Source of the DNA: Aldehydirespirator sp965219165
GTDB lineage: Bacteria; Actinomycetota; Acidimicrobiia; Acidimicrobiales; Aldehydirespiratoraceae
DNA length: 64,000 bases
Reading direction: 5' to 3'
NCBI GenBank assembly: GCA_965219165.1
Contig: CBDCMW010000002.1
Span: 1,922,001-1,986,000, forward strand
Position numbers and translations under genes: made by a program. Shown piece by piece: positions 1 to 8,201 of the stretch. The notes beneath the pieces are model-generated. The model saw only the letters and a program-made list of their open reading frames with translations, made no database searches and was not told the origin of the DNA. The stretch's first letter is position 1. Each line of letters starts with the position of its first letter.

Positions 1-165
1 CTTGAGCCGGAGGGCCACGATGAACGCGGCGACCTGGGCGTCGGTCGCTTCGCCTGCAAGGATCGCTCCGAGCGCGGCGCGGGCCTCGCCGGGGCCGATG
101 TCTCGTCCGGCTGCGAGAGCGGCGAGCACGCCGGGCCAGCCGCCGTAGTTGTCGAGCCCGTTCAT
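1..165 (-). CDS. trpD: Anthranilate phosphoribosyltransferase, N-terminal part (runs off the left edge)
   Basis: Only the first 55 residues lie in the window. They form the helical N-terminal domain of the glycosyltransferase family 3 fold, with the typical GEATDAQVAAFIVALRLK segment at residues 38-55, which in TrpD precedes the phosphoribosyl-pyrophosphate binding part. TrpD transfers the phosphoribosyl group to anthranilate in tryptophan synthesis. Thymidine phosphorylases share this domain, so trpD is likely but not certain. The ATG at 165 has no close ribosome binding site of its own. It overlaps the stop of a five-codon upstream ORF (162-179) that does have a good one, so the start may be translationally coupled. 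Confidence 0.72.
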   Translation of the reverse strand, partial: MNGLDNYGGWPGVLAALAAGRDIGPGEARAALGAILAGEATDAQVAAFIVALRLK

Positions 166-179
166 AGCGTTGCAGACAT
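162..179 (-). promoter_or_regulatory. Five-codon upstream ORF with strong ribosome binding site, overlapping the trpD start
   Basis: The minus strand reads ATG TCT GCA ACG CTA TGA. The TGA overlaps the trpD ATG as ATGA. A GGAGGG motif (185-190) lies five bases before the mini-ORF start, whereas trpD itself has none at normal spacing. The peptide (MSATL) has no tryptophan, so this is not a classical trp attenuator leader; simple coupling of translation is the likelier role. Confidence 0.35.
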
Positions 180-255
180 GGCTTCCCTCCGAGCCGCGCG
201 CCAGCGCGGTGGCGTGTCGCCGTAGCGTCGAGGCTTCAGGCTAACTAACCTTGAA

Positions 256-616
<361 letters not shown>

Positions 617-680
617 CCCCATTCCGAAATTGGTGCGACTAGTGGGCCTCTGAGGGCGGTTTCGTCATCAATTTGGGCGG

Positions 681-1172
681 TCAGGCGTTCGGGCGGGTGA
701 GGCGGCCGGTGGTCAGGAGTGCTCGGCGGCGCTGGGGGTCTGACAGGTTGAAGCGGCGGGCGGTCCAGAGCAACGCCGCGATTCCGGCGAGCTCGAGGAC
801 GATCAGGACTGCCAGGGGCCGGTCGAACTCCGGGGGCGGACCCTGCCCCACTCCCCCGCTGCCTGGAACCGGCCACCAGAACAGACCCGTGCGTGACCAG
901 GCCCCGCTGGCCACCAGGAACACCAGTGTTCCGATGGGCAGCCCGATCCAGCGCCGCCGCCGCAGCCGCCGGCCCCGACCCGCAGTGAGGGCCATCACCC
1001 CGGCGAGCAGGACCACGCTGCCGGCCAGAGTGTGCAGCACCCAGCCGGATCCGGTCAGGTTCTCAACCAGAGGCAGCACCGATCCCACCGCCACGATGCG
1101 GTAGTCGACGCCGCTGCTGCCGAACACCAGCGCCACGCCCACCACGCCGCAAGCCGCGAACCAGAAGAACAT
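681..1172 (-). CDS. Small multi-pass membrane protein of unknown function
   Basis: A 163-residue protein with about four hydrophobic segments: residues 2-20, about 26-62 (one or two passes), 76-93 and about 123-140. A strongly basic patch (GRGRRLRRRRW, about residues 65-75) is likely cytoplasmic, and the C-terminus is Arg-rich. I recognise no catalytic motif or named family. It lies on the same strand as, and 48 bases downstream of, the zinc-ribbon coiled-coil gene, so the two may be co-transcribed. The ORF is real by its hydrophobic pattern and spacing, but function is unknown. Confidence 0.55.
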   Translation of the reverse strand: MFFWFAACGVVGVALVFGSSGVDYRIVAVGSVLPLVENLTGSGWVLHTLAGSVVLLAGVMALTAGRGRRLRRRRWIGLPIGTLVFLVASGAWSRTGLFWWPVPGSGGVGQGPPPEFDRPLAVLIVLELAGIAALLWTARRFNLSDPQRRRALLTTGRLTRPNA

Positions 1173-1220
1173 GGGTGTCAGGCCCGCGGCCCGAAGCTCC
1201 GGCGGGGACGATGCTCCACC

Positions 1221-1988
1221 TCAGCGCAGCACCAGCCGCCCGCACTCGGCGCAGTCCAGCACTTCGCCTTCGACGCAACGCTTGATGCGGGCCACCTCGA
1301 CGGCGGGCATCTGGTGGGGGCATCCGCAGCCGGAGGACGGATCGAAGGGCACGGCCGTGCTCGGCCCGAACGTCCGGCGCAGACGTTCGTAGGCGTCTAC
1401 AGCCGAGGCCGGGGCTTGGGCCGTGACCACGGACCGGGCCGCCGATAGCGCCGAGAGCTGCTCGCCTATGCCTGATTCCGCCGATGCCAGCTCGGCTTCC
1501 AGCACCGTCATCCGTTCGTCGCCGGCGACCCGCTGTGCCTCCAGCGAATCGGCCTGCCCGCTCAACTCCTCTGCTTCCATGAGCGCCTCGATGGCGCGTT
1601 CCTCCAGCACACCCTGGCGTGAGCGCAGCCCGGTGATCTCGTCCTGCAGGGCCTGAAGGTCCCTGATGGCGGTGATCTCACCGGAATAGAGACGGTTGTC
1701 GTCGATGTCGGCCTTGGCCTGGATGATGGCGGCCTCATCCTCGAGGCGCTTCTGGCGGGTGTGCACCTCGAGGCGCTGTAGTCCCACCGTGTCGATCTGC
1801 CGCTGCAGCTCGCTCTGCTGAGCACGGGCCGCGCTCAGGTCTTGACGCAGCGGAAGTGTGGCCCGCCTGTGCTGGAGCTGTTCGGTCTCGGTGTCGATCC
1901 GCTGGATCGCCAGCAGCGGATGAACGCTCTCTTCGGACTCGCCGCGGTCGTCGTCGGCTTCGTCGTCGTTCGGGCCAGGATCGGGCAC
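1221..1988 (-). CDS. Coiled-coil protein with C-terminal zinc ribbon (COG1579/DUF164 family)
   Basis: A 255-residue protein. After an acidic N-terminal tail (residues 1-20) comes a long coiled coil (about 25-190) rich in Glu, Gln, Arg and Leu. It ends in a C4 zinc ribbon: a Cys-Gly-Cys-Pro pair near residue 217 and a CAECGRLVL-type pair at the C-terminus. This is the architecture of the COG1579 family, predicted to bind nucleic acid, which in actinobacteria often lies close to rnpB, as here. The start used is GTG at 1988; a later start inside the acidic tail is possible. Biochemical role unknown. Confidence 0.8.
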   Translation of the reverse strand: MPDPGPNDDEADDDRGESEESVHPLLAIQRIDTETEQLQHRRATLPLRQDLSAARAQQSELQRQIDTVGLQRLEVHTRQKRLEDEAAIIQAKADIDDNRLYSGEITAIRDLQALQDEITGLRSRQGVLEERAIEALMEAEELSGQADSLEAQRVAGDERMTVLEAELASAESGIGEQLSALSAARSVVTAQAPASAVDAYERLRRTFGPSTAVPFDPSSGCGCPHQMPAVEVARIKRCVEGEVLDCAECGRLVLR

Positions 1989-2074
1989 GGCGAGACACTA
2001 ACGGCTCGGAGTCCTCGCGACGCCCGCCGCCCGGCAGTCCCTTCCGGGGCCGGAGGCTGTGGGACCATTCACCG

Positions 2075-3076
2075 ATGACGTCAGTGGGAATCGTCGGAGC
2101 GGGCCGCGCCGCCACCCTCCACGCCGAGGCTGTCCGAGCAGCCCGGGGTGTGAGTCTGGCGGGAGTGAGCGCCCTGTCGCCCGTCTCGCCCCGGGCCGCG
2201 GCTCTCGCGGGTGCGCTGGACTGCCCGGTGCTGACGCTGGCCGAGCTGTCCCGCGCCTGCGATGTGGCCGTGATCGCCACTCCTCCGGCCTTCCGATCGG
2301 AGGCCCTGGTCGAGCTGGCCTCGTCCCGCCGGTTGCGGGCCGTGCTGGTCGAGTCGCCCGCGGCCACCACTCTCGACGGCATCGCCGAGCTCGCCTCCGC
2401 GCTAGAGGATCGGCCGGTCATGGCCGCGGTGAACCTGCTGCACGCCCCGGATGTGCGCCGGATGCTGGCAGCGGTAGCAGTCATGGACCCGCACCATCTG
2501 GAGTTGAGGCTGGCCGTGCCCGACCCGGAACGCGGCCCGGACGGGGGTCGTGCTTTCGGAGGCGGCGTGACCGTGGATCCAGCTACCGCATTCTGGCCCG
2601 TCGTGATGGCCGCGATGGGCGCCGCGGTGGAGTCTGTGGCCGCGCCGCGAGTCGAGGTCGTCGACGGGCTCGACCGTGCCGCGGAGGTAGTGCTTCGGGC
2701 TGCCGGCGGGCGCAGGGCCCGAGCGGACTTGCGTTGGGGCGCCCAGGTGGCCGAAGCAGCCGTCGAGGCGGCCGACTCGGCTCGTGTGGCTCGGGTGGAT
2801 GTTTGGCCGGTGCCCGTCACAGAGGTCGACGGCATAGCGGCCAGCCCGCCCGCGGACTCGGCTCACCCTCTGGCCGCCCTCGGTTTCGTGGCCCAGATCG
2901 AGCGGCTGGCCCGCGTCGGCAACGGTGAGGCGCAGCCGTGGCCCGACCTTGCCGTCGCCTCATCGGCCCTGGCCATCGCGGCCGCCACCGCGCTGTCAGC
3001 CCGGCGCGGCGGCACGCCCGTCAATGTGGGGGACGTGCCCCGAGACGCCTCGCCGTTCGAGATCCTGCGCGGTTGA
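2075..3076 (+). CDS. Gfo/Idh/MocA-family oxidoreductase
   Basis: A predicted NAD(P)-dependent dehydrogenase of 333 residues. The N-terminus has the dinucleotide fold signature VGIVGAGRAA (residues 4-13), and the following strand-helix repeats end in VAVIATPPAFRSEA, typical of the MocA-like nucleotide domain. The usual EKP-type motif of sugar dehydrogenases is here VESPAATT, which is diverged. The substrate cannot be predicted. The open frame extends upstream, but the ATG at 2075 gives the correct N-terminus for the Rossmann fold and lies in the gap after the divergent zinc-ribbon gene. Confidence 0.78.
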   Translation: MTSVGIVGAGRAATLHAEAVRAARGVSLAGVSALSPVSPRAAALAGALDCPVLTLAELSRACDVAVIATPPAFRSEALVELASSRRLRAVLVESPAATTLDGIAELASALEDRPVMAAVNLLHAPDVRRMLAAVAVMDPHHLELRLAVPDPERGPDGGRAFGGGVTVDPATAFWPVVMAAMGAAVESVAAPRVEVVDGLDRAAEVVLRAAGGRRARADLRWGAQVAEAAVEAADSARVARVDVWPVPVTEVDGIAASPPADSAHPLAALGFVAQIERLARVGNGEAQPWPDLAVASSALAIAAATALSARRGGTPVNVGDVPRDASPFEILRG

Positions 3077-3084
3077 GCGCGGGC

Positions 3085-3771
3085 TCAGAGGCCGAGCGGG
3101 TCGACAGCAGTTGTTCCTGCTGACCGTCGCACGGCCAGTCGGTCCGTACCGGCGTCTATTCCCGGCAGCTGCGTTTGCACCCCGGCATCTCCTCTCCACA
3201 CCGTGAATCGCTCCATCACCAACTGCTCCACCTGTTGCCAGGTGTGGGCCCTGGGCTCGGCCGCGTCGCGGTTGTAGGGCTGGTCGAACACGATCACGTC
3301 GTTGCCGCTGGCTCGCAGCGCCGTGATGTTGTGGGGAGCGTCGTCCACGTAGCAGTCCGCCTCCACCTCCGGCTTGTGGCCCAGAAAGCAGATGTCGCGA
3401 TACGGGATGCGCTCGGAGTCCAGCCACGTCACGGTGTCGGCCACCGCCTCGGCATGGCCCCAGTTGACGTAGAGGCGATGGGTGATCACCCGGATCCACA
3501 CGCCCGCGTCCGACAGCCGCCACAAGGCCTCGGCTGCACCCTTGATGGCGGGCAGCCTCGCCAGGAACCGGTGCTCGCTGACGGCTGAGGCGTGGTATCT
3601 CTCGAACTCGCCCGGCCCCAGGCCCCACTCGCGGAAGTCGTAGGACCGCTCCTCGGGGAGGGAGGCCGGGTCGATGCCCCGCAGCTCGGCGATGAACTTC
3701 GCGAACCCCGCCGTGTAGTCGGCGACGACGCCGTCGAGGTCAACGCCGAAGACGAATCGCAACGTCATCAC
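3085..3771 (-). CDS. 5'(3')-deoxyribonucleotidase-like HAD phosphatase (NT5C family)
   Basis: A HAD-superfamily phosphatase of 228 residues that would dephosphorylate nucleoside monophosphates. HAD motif I is FGVDLDGVVADYT (residues 8-20) with nucleophile and acid Asp residues. Motif II is RVITHRLY (Thr in place of the common Ser/Thr), and the acidic motif near residue 141 reads YVDDAPHNI, as in NT5C proteins. The gene converges with the oxidoreductase gene, their stops being nine bases apart. The C-terminal 30 residues look like an unconserved tail. ATG at 3771 and 3768 are both possible starts. Confidence 0.8.
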   Translation of the reverse strand: MMTLRFVFGVDLDGVVADYTAGFAKFIAELRGIDPASLPEERSYDFREWGLGPGEFERYHASAVSEHRFLARLPAIKGAAEALWRLSDAGVWIRVITHRLYVNWGHAEAVADTVTWLDSERIPYRDICFLGHKPEVEADCYVDDAPHNITALRASGNDVIVFDQPYNRDAAEPRAHTWQQVEQLVMERFTVWRGDAGVQTQLPGIDAGTDRLAVRRSAGTTAVDPLGL

Positions 3772-3861
3772 GCAATAGGCGGCTCGGGCGAGGCCCCATG
3801 CAGACGGACGCCCGGTGTGCAGCCCCGGTCCGTGTGAAGCTGCGGCCTACGGGCTCGGCCT

Positions 3862-4776
3862 CTAGGCCAAGGCCGCGTCGAGCGCCTCCACGGAGGGAAC
3901 GAAGTAGAACGAGCCCGACGCCGGCGTGGAGTAGTGGGTTATGGCGTCGGGCATCTGGCCGTTGTTGCCGTACATGGCCTCCATGCGCTCGCGCATCGGG
4001 GCCTGGGTCTTGCAGAAGCCCAGGAAATAGAGGCCGACGGTGCCGTCGTGGAAGGCGTAGGGCGTGGATCGGCGCACCATCTCGCCCCGCTTGGGAGTGG
4101 ACTCGTCGGCGGTAGCGCCCGCGCGCAGCTCCACGTGCGACAGGTGCGAGGTCGGCACCTGCACGTCGAGCTTGACCGAGTCGGGCTTGGTGCGGCCGAA
4201 GGTGTTCTCCTCCTGCTCCAGCGACAACGTCGCCCAGTAGTCCATATCGTGGACCCAGCGCTGGGCGATGCAGAACGAGCCGCCCTCGCCGGGCTCGTCG
4301 TCGTCGACGATGGCCCGGTCGCGCTGGTCCTCCGGCTCGGGGTTGCCGGTGCCGTCGACGTGGCCGGTGAGGTCGAGGCTGTTCTTGTAGATGAACGTCG
4401 GGGTCTCGCGGGCCACCGACATGTGGCCGGCCACGGCCCGCCGGAACGTGTGCTGTACCTCCCAGCACAGGTCCTTCTCGGCGTGGTGCACCCATATGAG
4501 CAACTCCTCCTGGGTGCCCTTGGCCACCCGGGAGCCGTCGGGCGACTCGTAGCCGGGATAGGACTGAAAGTCGTCGCCGGTCTCGATGCCAAGATCGTCG
4601 GCCAGGGTCGGACCGAGCATGACGCCGAGGTTCACGCCCTGCGCCTCAGCATCGGCGCGGCAGTCGCTGAGTGCTTGGCGGATCACGTCAAGGTCGGCGC
4701 CGTCGACACGGCTCATATGCGTGTACCACTGGTACTTTTGCAAATCGGTGAGAATCGCCGTCTGCGGTGTTGCCAT
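3862..4776 (-). CDS. DyP-type haem peroxidase (YfeX-like)
   Basis: A 304-residue dye-decolourising peroxidase that uses H2O2 to oxidise organic substrates or porphyrins. The hallmark GxxDG motif is GHVDG at residues 138-142 (catalytic Asp141), followed by GNPE. The proximal haem ligand is probably His214 in SHVELR, and RRSTPY (235-240) supplies conserved arginines. No signal peptide or Tat motif is seen, so a cytoplasmic location is expected. No encapsulin cargo tail or encapsulin gene is nearby. It is monocistronic, with its own start after an AAGAAGG-like site. Confidence 0.9.
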   Translation of the reverse strand: MATPQTAILTDLQKYQWYTHMSRVDGADLDVIRQALSDCRADAEAQGVNLGVMLGPTLADDLGIETGDDFQSYPGYESPDGSRVAKGTQEELLIWVHHAEKDLCWEVQHTFRRAVAGHMSVARETPTFIYKNSLDLTGHVDGTGNPEPEDQRDRAIVDDDEPGEGGSFCIAQRWVHDMDYWATLSLEQEENTFGRTKPDSVKLDVQVPTSHLSHVELRAGATADESTPKRGEMVRRSTPYAFHDGTVGLYFLGFCKTQAPMRERMEAMYGNNGQMPDAITHYSTPASGSFYFVPSVEALDAALA

Positions 4777-4950
4777 CGGTTGGCCCTTCTTTCTTGTCGT
4801 GGGGAATCGGTCTTTCGGTGACGGAGTCCGCCAGCCAGGTTGACCGGGGGGCGAACGGTGGGTCGAGCGGTCCCTGCACTCTAGACACTAGACAGCCGAT
4901 GCGACCCGCCCGCAACAGGATCAGCGCCTCGTCGGTGTCGGGCGTGTCTT

Positions 4951-4987
4951 CCGCTCTTGTTCGCTGCGCTCACGGGCCGCTCGGGCC
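4951..4987 (-). repeat. Dispersed 37-nt repeat, copy A
   Basis: A 37-nt element starting CCGCTCTTGTTCGCTGCGCT on the plus strand. It recurs almost exactly at 46431-46468, 54636-54672 and 54702-54738, always in the same orientation. Read on the minus strand it encodes ARAARERSEQER in one frame. This copy lies between the end of the acyl-CoA ligase gene and the DyP peroxidase gene. Confidence 0.85.
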
Positions 4988-4999
4988 CAGGGGCTGTGA

Positions 5000-6550
5000 T
5001 CAGTGGTCGCGCAGCTCGCGGCGCAGGATCTTGCCGGAGGCGCTCTTGGGGATGGCCTCCAGCACCTCGAAGGCCCGCACCTGCTTGTAGGTGGCCAGGT
5101 GCTCGGCCACATGGTCCTGGAGGTCCTCGAGGGTCGGCGCGTCGGCTCCGGGCGCCAGCGCTATGAAGGCCTTGGGCAGCTCTCCCGCCTCGGTGTCGGG
5201 CACACCGATCACGGCCGCGTCGGCCACCGCCGGATGGGTGACCAGCACCGCCTCCAGCTCCGCGGGGGGCACCTGGAAGCCCTTGTACTTGATCAGCTCC
5301 TTGATGCGGTCGACTATCGACACGTGGTCCTCGGCATCGATGATGGCCACGTCGCCGGTGTGCAGCCAGCCGTCGGAGTCGAGGGTCTCAGCCGTGGCCT
5401 CGGGATTGTTGAGGTAGCCCTTCATCACCTGCGGCCCCCGCACCAGCAGTTCGCCGCGGCCGCCCACACCCATATCCGCGCCGGACTCGGGGTCGACGAT
5501 GCGGATCTCGGTGTTGGAGATGGTCACGCCGCTGGTTCCCGGCCGGAACTGTCCCTCGGGCGTGCAGTGGCTCACCGGGCTCAGTTCCGTCATCCCGTAG
5601 CCCTGCACCACCTCGCAGCCCACGCGGGATGCGGCCGCGGCGGCCAGGTCCGCCCCCAGCGGGGCCGCCCCCGAGAAGATCTGCTTGATCGACGACAGGT
5701 CGAAGTCGTCCACCGCGGGATGCTTGGCCAGCCCCAGCACCATGGGCGGCACCGCGAAGAACCGTGTGATCCGCTGTTCCTGCACGAGCTCCAGGGCGCG
5801 CACCATGTCGAAGCGGATCATGGTCACCACCCGCACCCCGAAGGCGAGCAGCATGTTCATCAGCACCTGCATCCCGTAGATGTGGAAGAACGGCAGCGCG
5901 GCCAGGGCGACCTCCCCGTCGGAGGGGACGAACGTGTGCTCCATCTGGGCGATGTTGGCGACCAGGTTGCGGTGGGTGAGCATCACGCCCTTGGGCAGCC
6001 CAGTCGTGCCCGAGGAGTAGGGCAGCACAACCACATGCTCGGCGTAGTCCACCGGCACCTGGTCGATGGGCGCGCCGAACAGCGAGGCCAGCGGGGTGGC
6101 CCCCTCGGCCTGCCCCGTCACCACGATCTGCTCCACACCGGTGCCCGCCGCGGCGGCCTGGGCGGTCTCCAGGAACATCGGGGTCGTCACCAGCCATGAC
6201 GCCGAGGCGTCGGTGAGCTGGAAGCGGACCTCCTCGGCGTTGTAGGTGGGGTTGATGGTCGTGACCGTGCCGCCGGCCAGCGCTACGCCGTGGAAGACGA
6301 TGGCGTACTCGCAGATGTTGGGGGCGAGGATGGCGACGGTCGTGCCTGGGCCCACCCCGCGGGAGCTGAGCCCGCCACCGAGGCTGCGCACCGCGTCGTG
6401 CAGCTCCGAGAACGTGTACGACGAGTCGGCTCCGTCGGTGATGGCCACCTCGTCTGGGTGGTCCGCGGCCGACGCGAATACGCACTCGGTGATCGACTGG
6501 TCACCGATCTCCACCTCGGGCAGAGGGCTTGTGTGGATGATGTTGCTCAC
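5000..6550 (-). CDS. Acyl-CoA / aryl-CoA ligase (ANL superfamily, 4-coumarate:CoA-ligase-like)
   Basis: An AMP-forming enzyme of 516 residues that activates a carboxylic acid to its CoA thioester. Motifs in order: the phosphate-binding loop SSGTTGLPKG (179-188), FFHIYG, the adenylate motif GYGMTEL (about 318-324), the hinge region DRIKELIKYKGFQVPP, and the C-terminal catalytic lysine in SASGKILRREL (about 500-510). The motif set and spacing resemble plant-type 4-coumarate ligases, but the substrate could be a fatty, terpenoid or aromatic acid. The open frame runs to 6976. I chose GTG at 6550 because GAGG sits just before it and homologous length begins there. Confidence 0.88.
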   Translation of the reverse strand: MSNIIHTSPLPEVEIGDQSITECVFASAADHPDEVAITDGADSSYTFSELHDAVRSLGGGLSSRGVGPGTTVAILAPNICEYAIVFHGVALAGGTVTTINPTYNAEEVRFQLTDASASWLVTTPMFLETAQAAAAGTGVEQIVVTGQAEGATPLASLFGAPIDQVPVDYAEHVVVLPYSSGTTGLPKGVMLTHRNLVANIAQMEHTFVPSDGEVALAALPFFHIYGMQVLMNMLLAFGVRVVTMIRFDMVRALELVQEQRITRFFAVPPMVLGLAKHPAVDDFDLSSIKQIFSGAAPLGADLAAAAASRVGCEVVQGYGMTELSPVSHCTPEGQFRPGTSGVTISNTEIRIVDPESGADMGVGGRGELLVRGPQVMKGYLNNPEATAETLDSDGWLHTGDVAIIDAEDHVSIVDRIKELIKYKGFQVPPAELEAVLVTHPAVADAAVIGVPDTEAGELPKAFIALAPGADAPTLEDLQDHVAEHLATYKQVRAFEVLEAIPKSASGKILRRELRDH

Positions 6551-6652
6551 GGCCACCTCGCATTTCAGGCTCGTCTCGGGCGGCTCTGAGACTAGAAGCT
6601 GGACAGTCCTGGTGGCGAGATCGTGTTCCTGTGCCGCTAGCCTTTCGAATCC

Positions 6653-7870
6653 GTGCGTCTGGGACTGCTGCGCGAATCCGCGATGAGGGAGAACCGCGTG
6701 GCCCTCGTCCCCGACGGCGTGGGGGCGATGGTGCAGCACGGATGCGATGTGCTGGTCGAGCGGGGCGCGGGATCGGCGGCCGGAATCGACGACGACGCCT
6801 ACCGCAGTGCCGGCGCATCGGTTGTCGACGCGGGTGAGGCCGGCACCGCCGATGCGGTCGTCTCGGTGCGCGACCTGCCCGCCGGGCGCGGTCCGGACGG
6901 CCACCCTGCCGGCTCTCCGCTGACGTTCGTCGGCGTGTTCGATCCGCTGTGGGTGCCGCAGAGGGCGCAGCGTCATGCCGTCGAGGGCACCAGCGCGTTC
7001 TCAATGGACCTGGTGCCCCGCATCACCCGGGCGCAGACCATGGACGTGCTGTCCTCAATGGGCACGATCGCCGGCTACGAGGCGGTGCTCCTGGCCGCGA
7101 GCCGGCTGCCGCAGATGTTCCCGCTGATGATGACCGCGGCTGGGACGCTGGCGCCGGCGCGTGTCCTGGTGCTGGGCGCGGGCGTGGCCGGGCTGCAGGC
7201 CATCGCCACCGCGAAGCGCCTCGGCGCGGTGGTCGAGGGATACGACGTACGGCCGGCCGCGGTCGAGCAGATCCGCTCGATGGGCGCTCGAGCGGTGGAG
7301 TTCGACCGCTCCGGCACGGAGTCCGACGCTTCTGCCGTCGGGGACGCCGGCGGCTACGCCCAGTCTCAGAGCGATGCTGCCGCGGCTCGGCAGCGGGATC
7401 TGCTCGCGCCCCATGTGGCCGGTTCCGACGTGGTGATCACCACTGCGGCCATCCCCGGCCGGGCTTCGCCGCTGCTGGTAACTGCCGAGATGGTCGATGC
7501 CATGGCGCCGGGGTCGGTCGTCGTCGACCTGGCCTCCGAGCGGGGCGGCAACTGTGCCGTGACCCAGTCGGACGTCGAGGTCGACCGGGGCGGCGTGACG
7601 GTGCTCGCTCCCACTGACCTGGTGTCGCGGTGCGCCCGCCACGCCAGCCAGATGTTCTCCCGGAACCTCGTCGCGTTCCTGCGCCATCTCGCACCCGACG
7701 GCGAGATCGAGGTCCGCGACGACGAGATTCTCTCGGCCATGCTCGTGGCCCACGGCGGCGCGGTGGCGCATCCGGGCGTGTCGGCCGCGCTCGCTGACGC
7801 CGGTGACGCGCACCGGGTCCCCGCGCTCGCAGAGGCCGGCGACGGGCACGAAGCGACCGTGGAGGGTTAG
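6653..7870 (+). CDS. pntAA: NAD(P) transhydrogenase alpha subunit, part 1 (NAD-binding domain dI)
   Basis: The soluble NAD(H)-binding component of proton-translocating transhydrogenase, which makes NADPH from NADH using the proton gradient. The 405-residue protein begins LGLLRESAMRENRVALVP, the alanine-dehydrogenase/PNT N-terminal signature, and has the Rossmann motif GAGVAG at residues 175-180. The mobile-loop region with VQYQ-like residues is replaced by a Gln/Ala-rich stretch near residue 230. GTG at 6653 is the start. It is first of three genes: pntAB follows after four bases, and pntB overlaps pntAB. It is divergent from the acyl-CoA ligase. Confidence 0.93.
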   Translation: MRLGLLRESAMRENRVALVPDGVGAMVQHGCDVLVERGAGSAAGIDDDAYRSAGASVVDAGEAGTADAVVSVRDLPAGRGPDGHPAGSPLTFVGVFDPLWVPQRAQRHAVEGTSAFSMDLVPRITRAQTMDVLSSMGTIAGYEAVLLAASRLPQMFPLMMTAAGTLAPARVLVLGAGVAGLQAIATAKRLGAVVEGYDVRPAAVEQIRSMGARAVEFDRSGTESDASAVGDAGGYAQSQSDAAAARQRDLLAPHVAGSDVVITTAAIPGRASPLLVTAEMVDAMAPGSVVVDLASERGGNCAVTQSDVEVDRGGVTVLAPTDLVSRCARHASQMFSRNLVAFLRHLAPDGEIEVRDDEILSAMLVAHGGAVAHPGVSAALADAGDAHRVPALAEAGDGHEATVEG

Positions 7871-7874
7871 CGCG

Positions 7875-8201
7875 ATGGATCTGCTTGTGGTGGTGACCCT
7901 GTTCGTCCTGGCCATCTTTCTTGGCGTGGAGCTGATCGCCAAGGTTCCACCCACGCTGCACACGCCCCTGATGTCGGGATCCAACGCCATCTCCGGCATC
8001 ACCATCGTGGGCGCGCTGGTGGCGGCCGGCGCCGACCACCGCACCTTCACCACTGTCCTCGGCTTCGTTGCGGTCACGATGGCGATGATCAACGTGGTGG
8101 GCGGCTTCCTGGTCACCCATCGGATGCTGCACATGTTCGGTCCCAAGCGCCGCGCTCAGAGGTCGGGCGGGGACGCTGGCACCACCGACGGCGGCTCGTG
8201 A
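7875..8201 (+). CDS. pntAB: NAD(P) transhydrogenase alpha subunit, part 2 (membrane segment)
   Basis: A 108-residue integral membrane protein with three hydrophobic helices (about residues 3-23, 37-53 and 59-79), matching the separate alpha-2 polypeptide found in many actinobacteria and alphaproteobacteria. It forms part of the proton channel with PntB. The conserved PLMSGSNAISGI segment spans about residues 32-43. The start ATG lies four bases after the pntAA stop, and the TGA at 8199-8201 overlaps the pntB ATG by one base, indicating an operon with coupled translation. Confidence 0.92.
   Translation: MDLLVVVTLFVLAIFLGVELIAKVPPTLHTPLMSGSNAISGITIVGALVAAGADHRTFTTVLGFVAVTMAMINVVGGFLVTHRMLHMFGPKRRAQRSGGDAGTTDGGS

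Noticed and set aside
617..680. Terminator after rnpB
   Set aside because: No hairpin followed by a T-run could be identified with confidence.
3862..4776. DyP peroxidase as encapsulin cargo
   Set aside because: No C-terminal cargo peptide and no encapsulin gene nearby.
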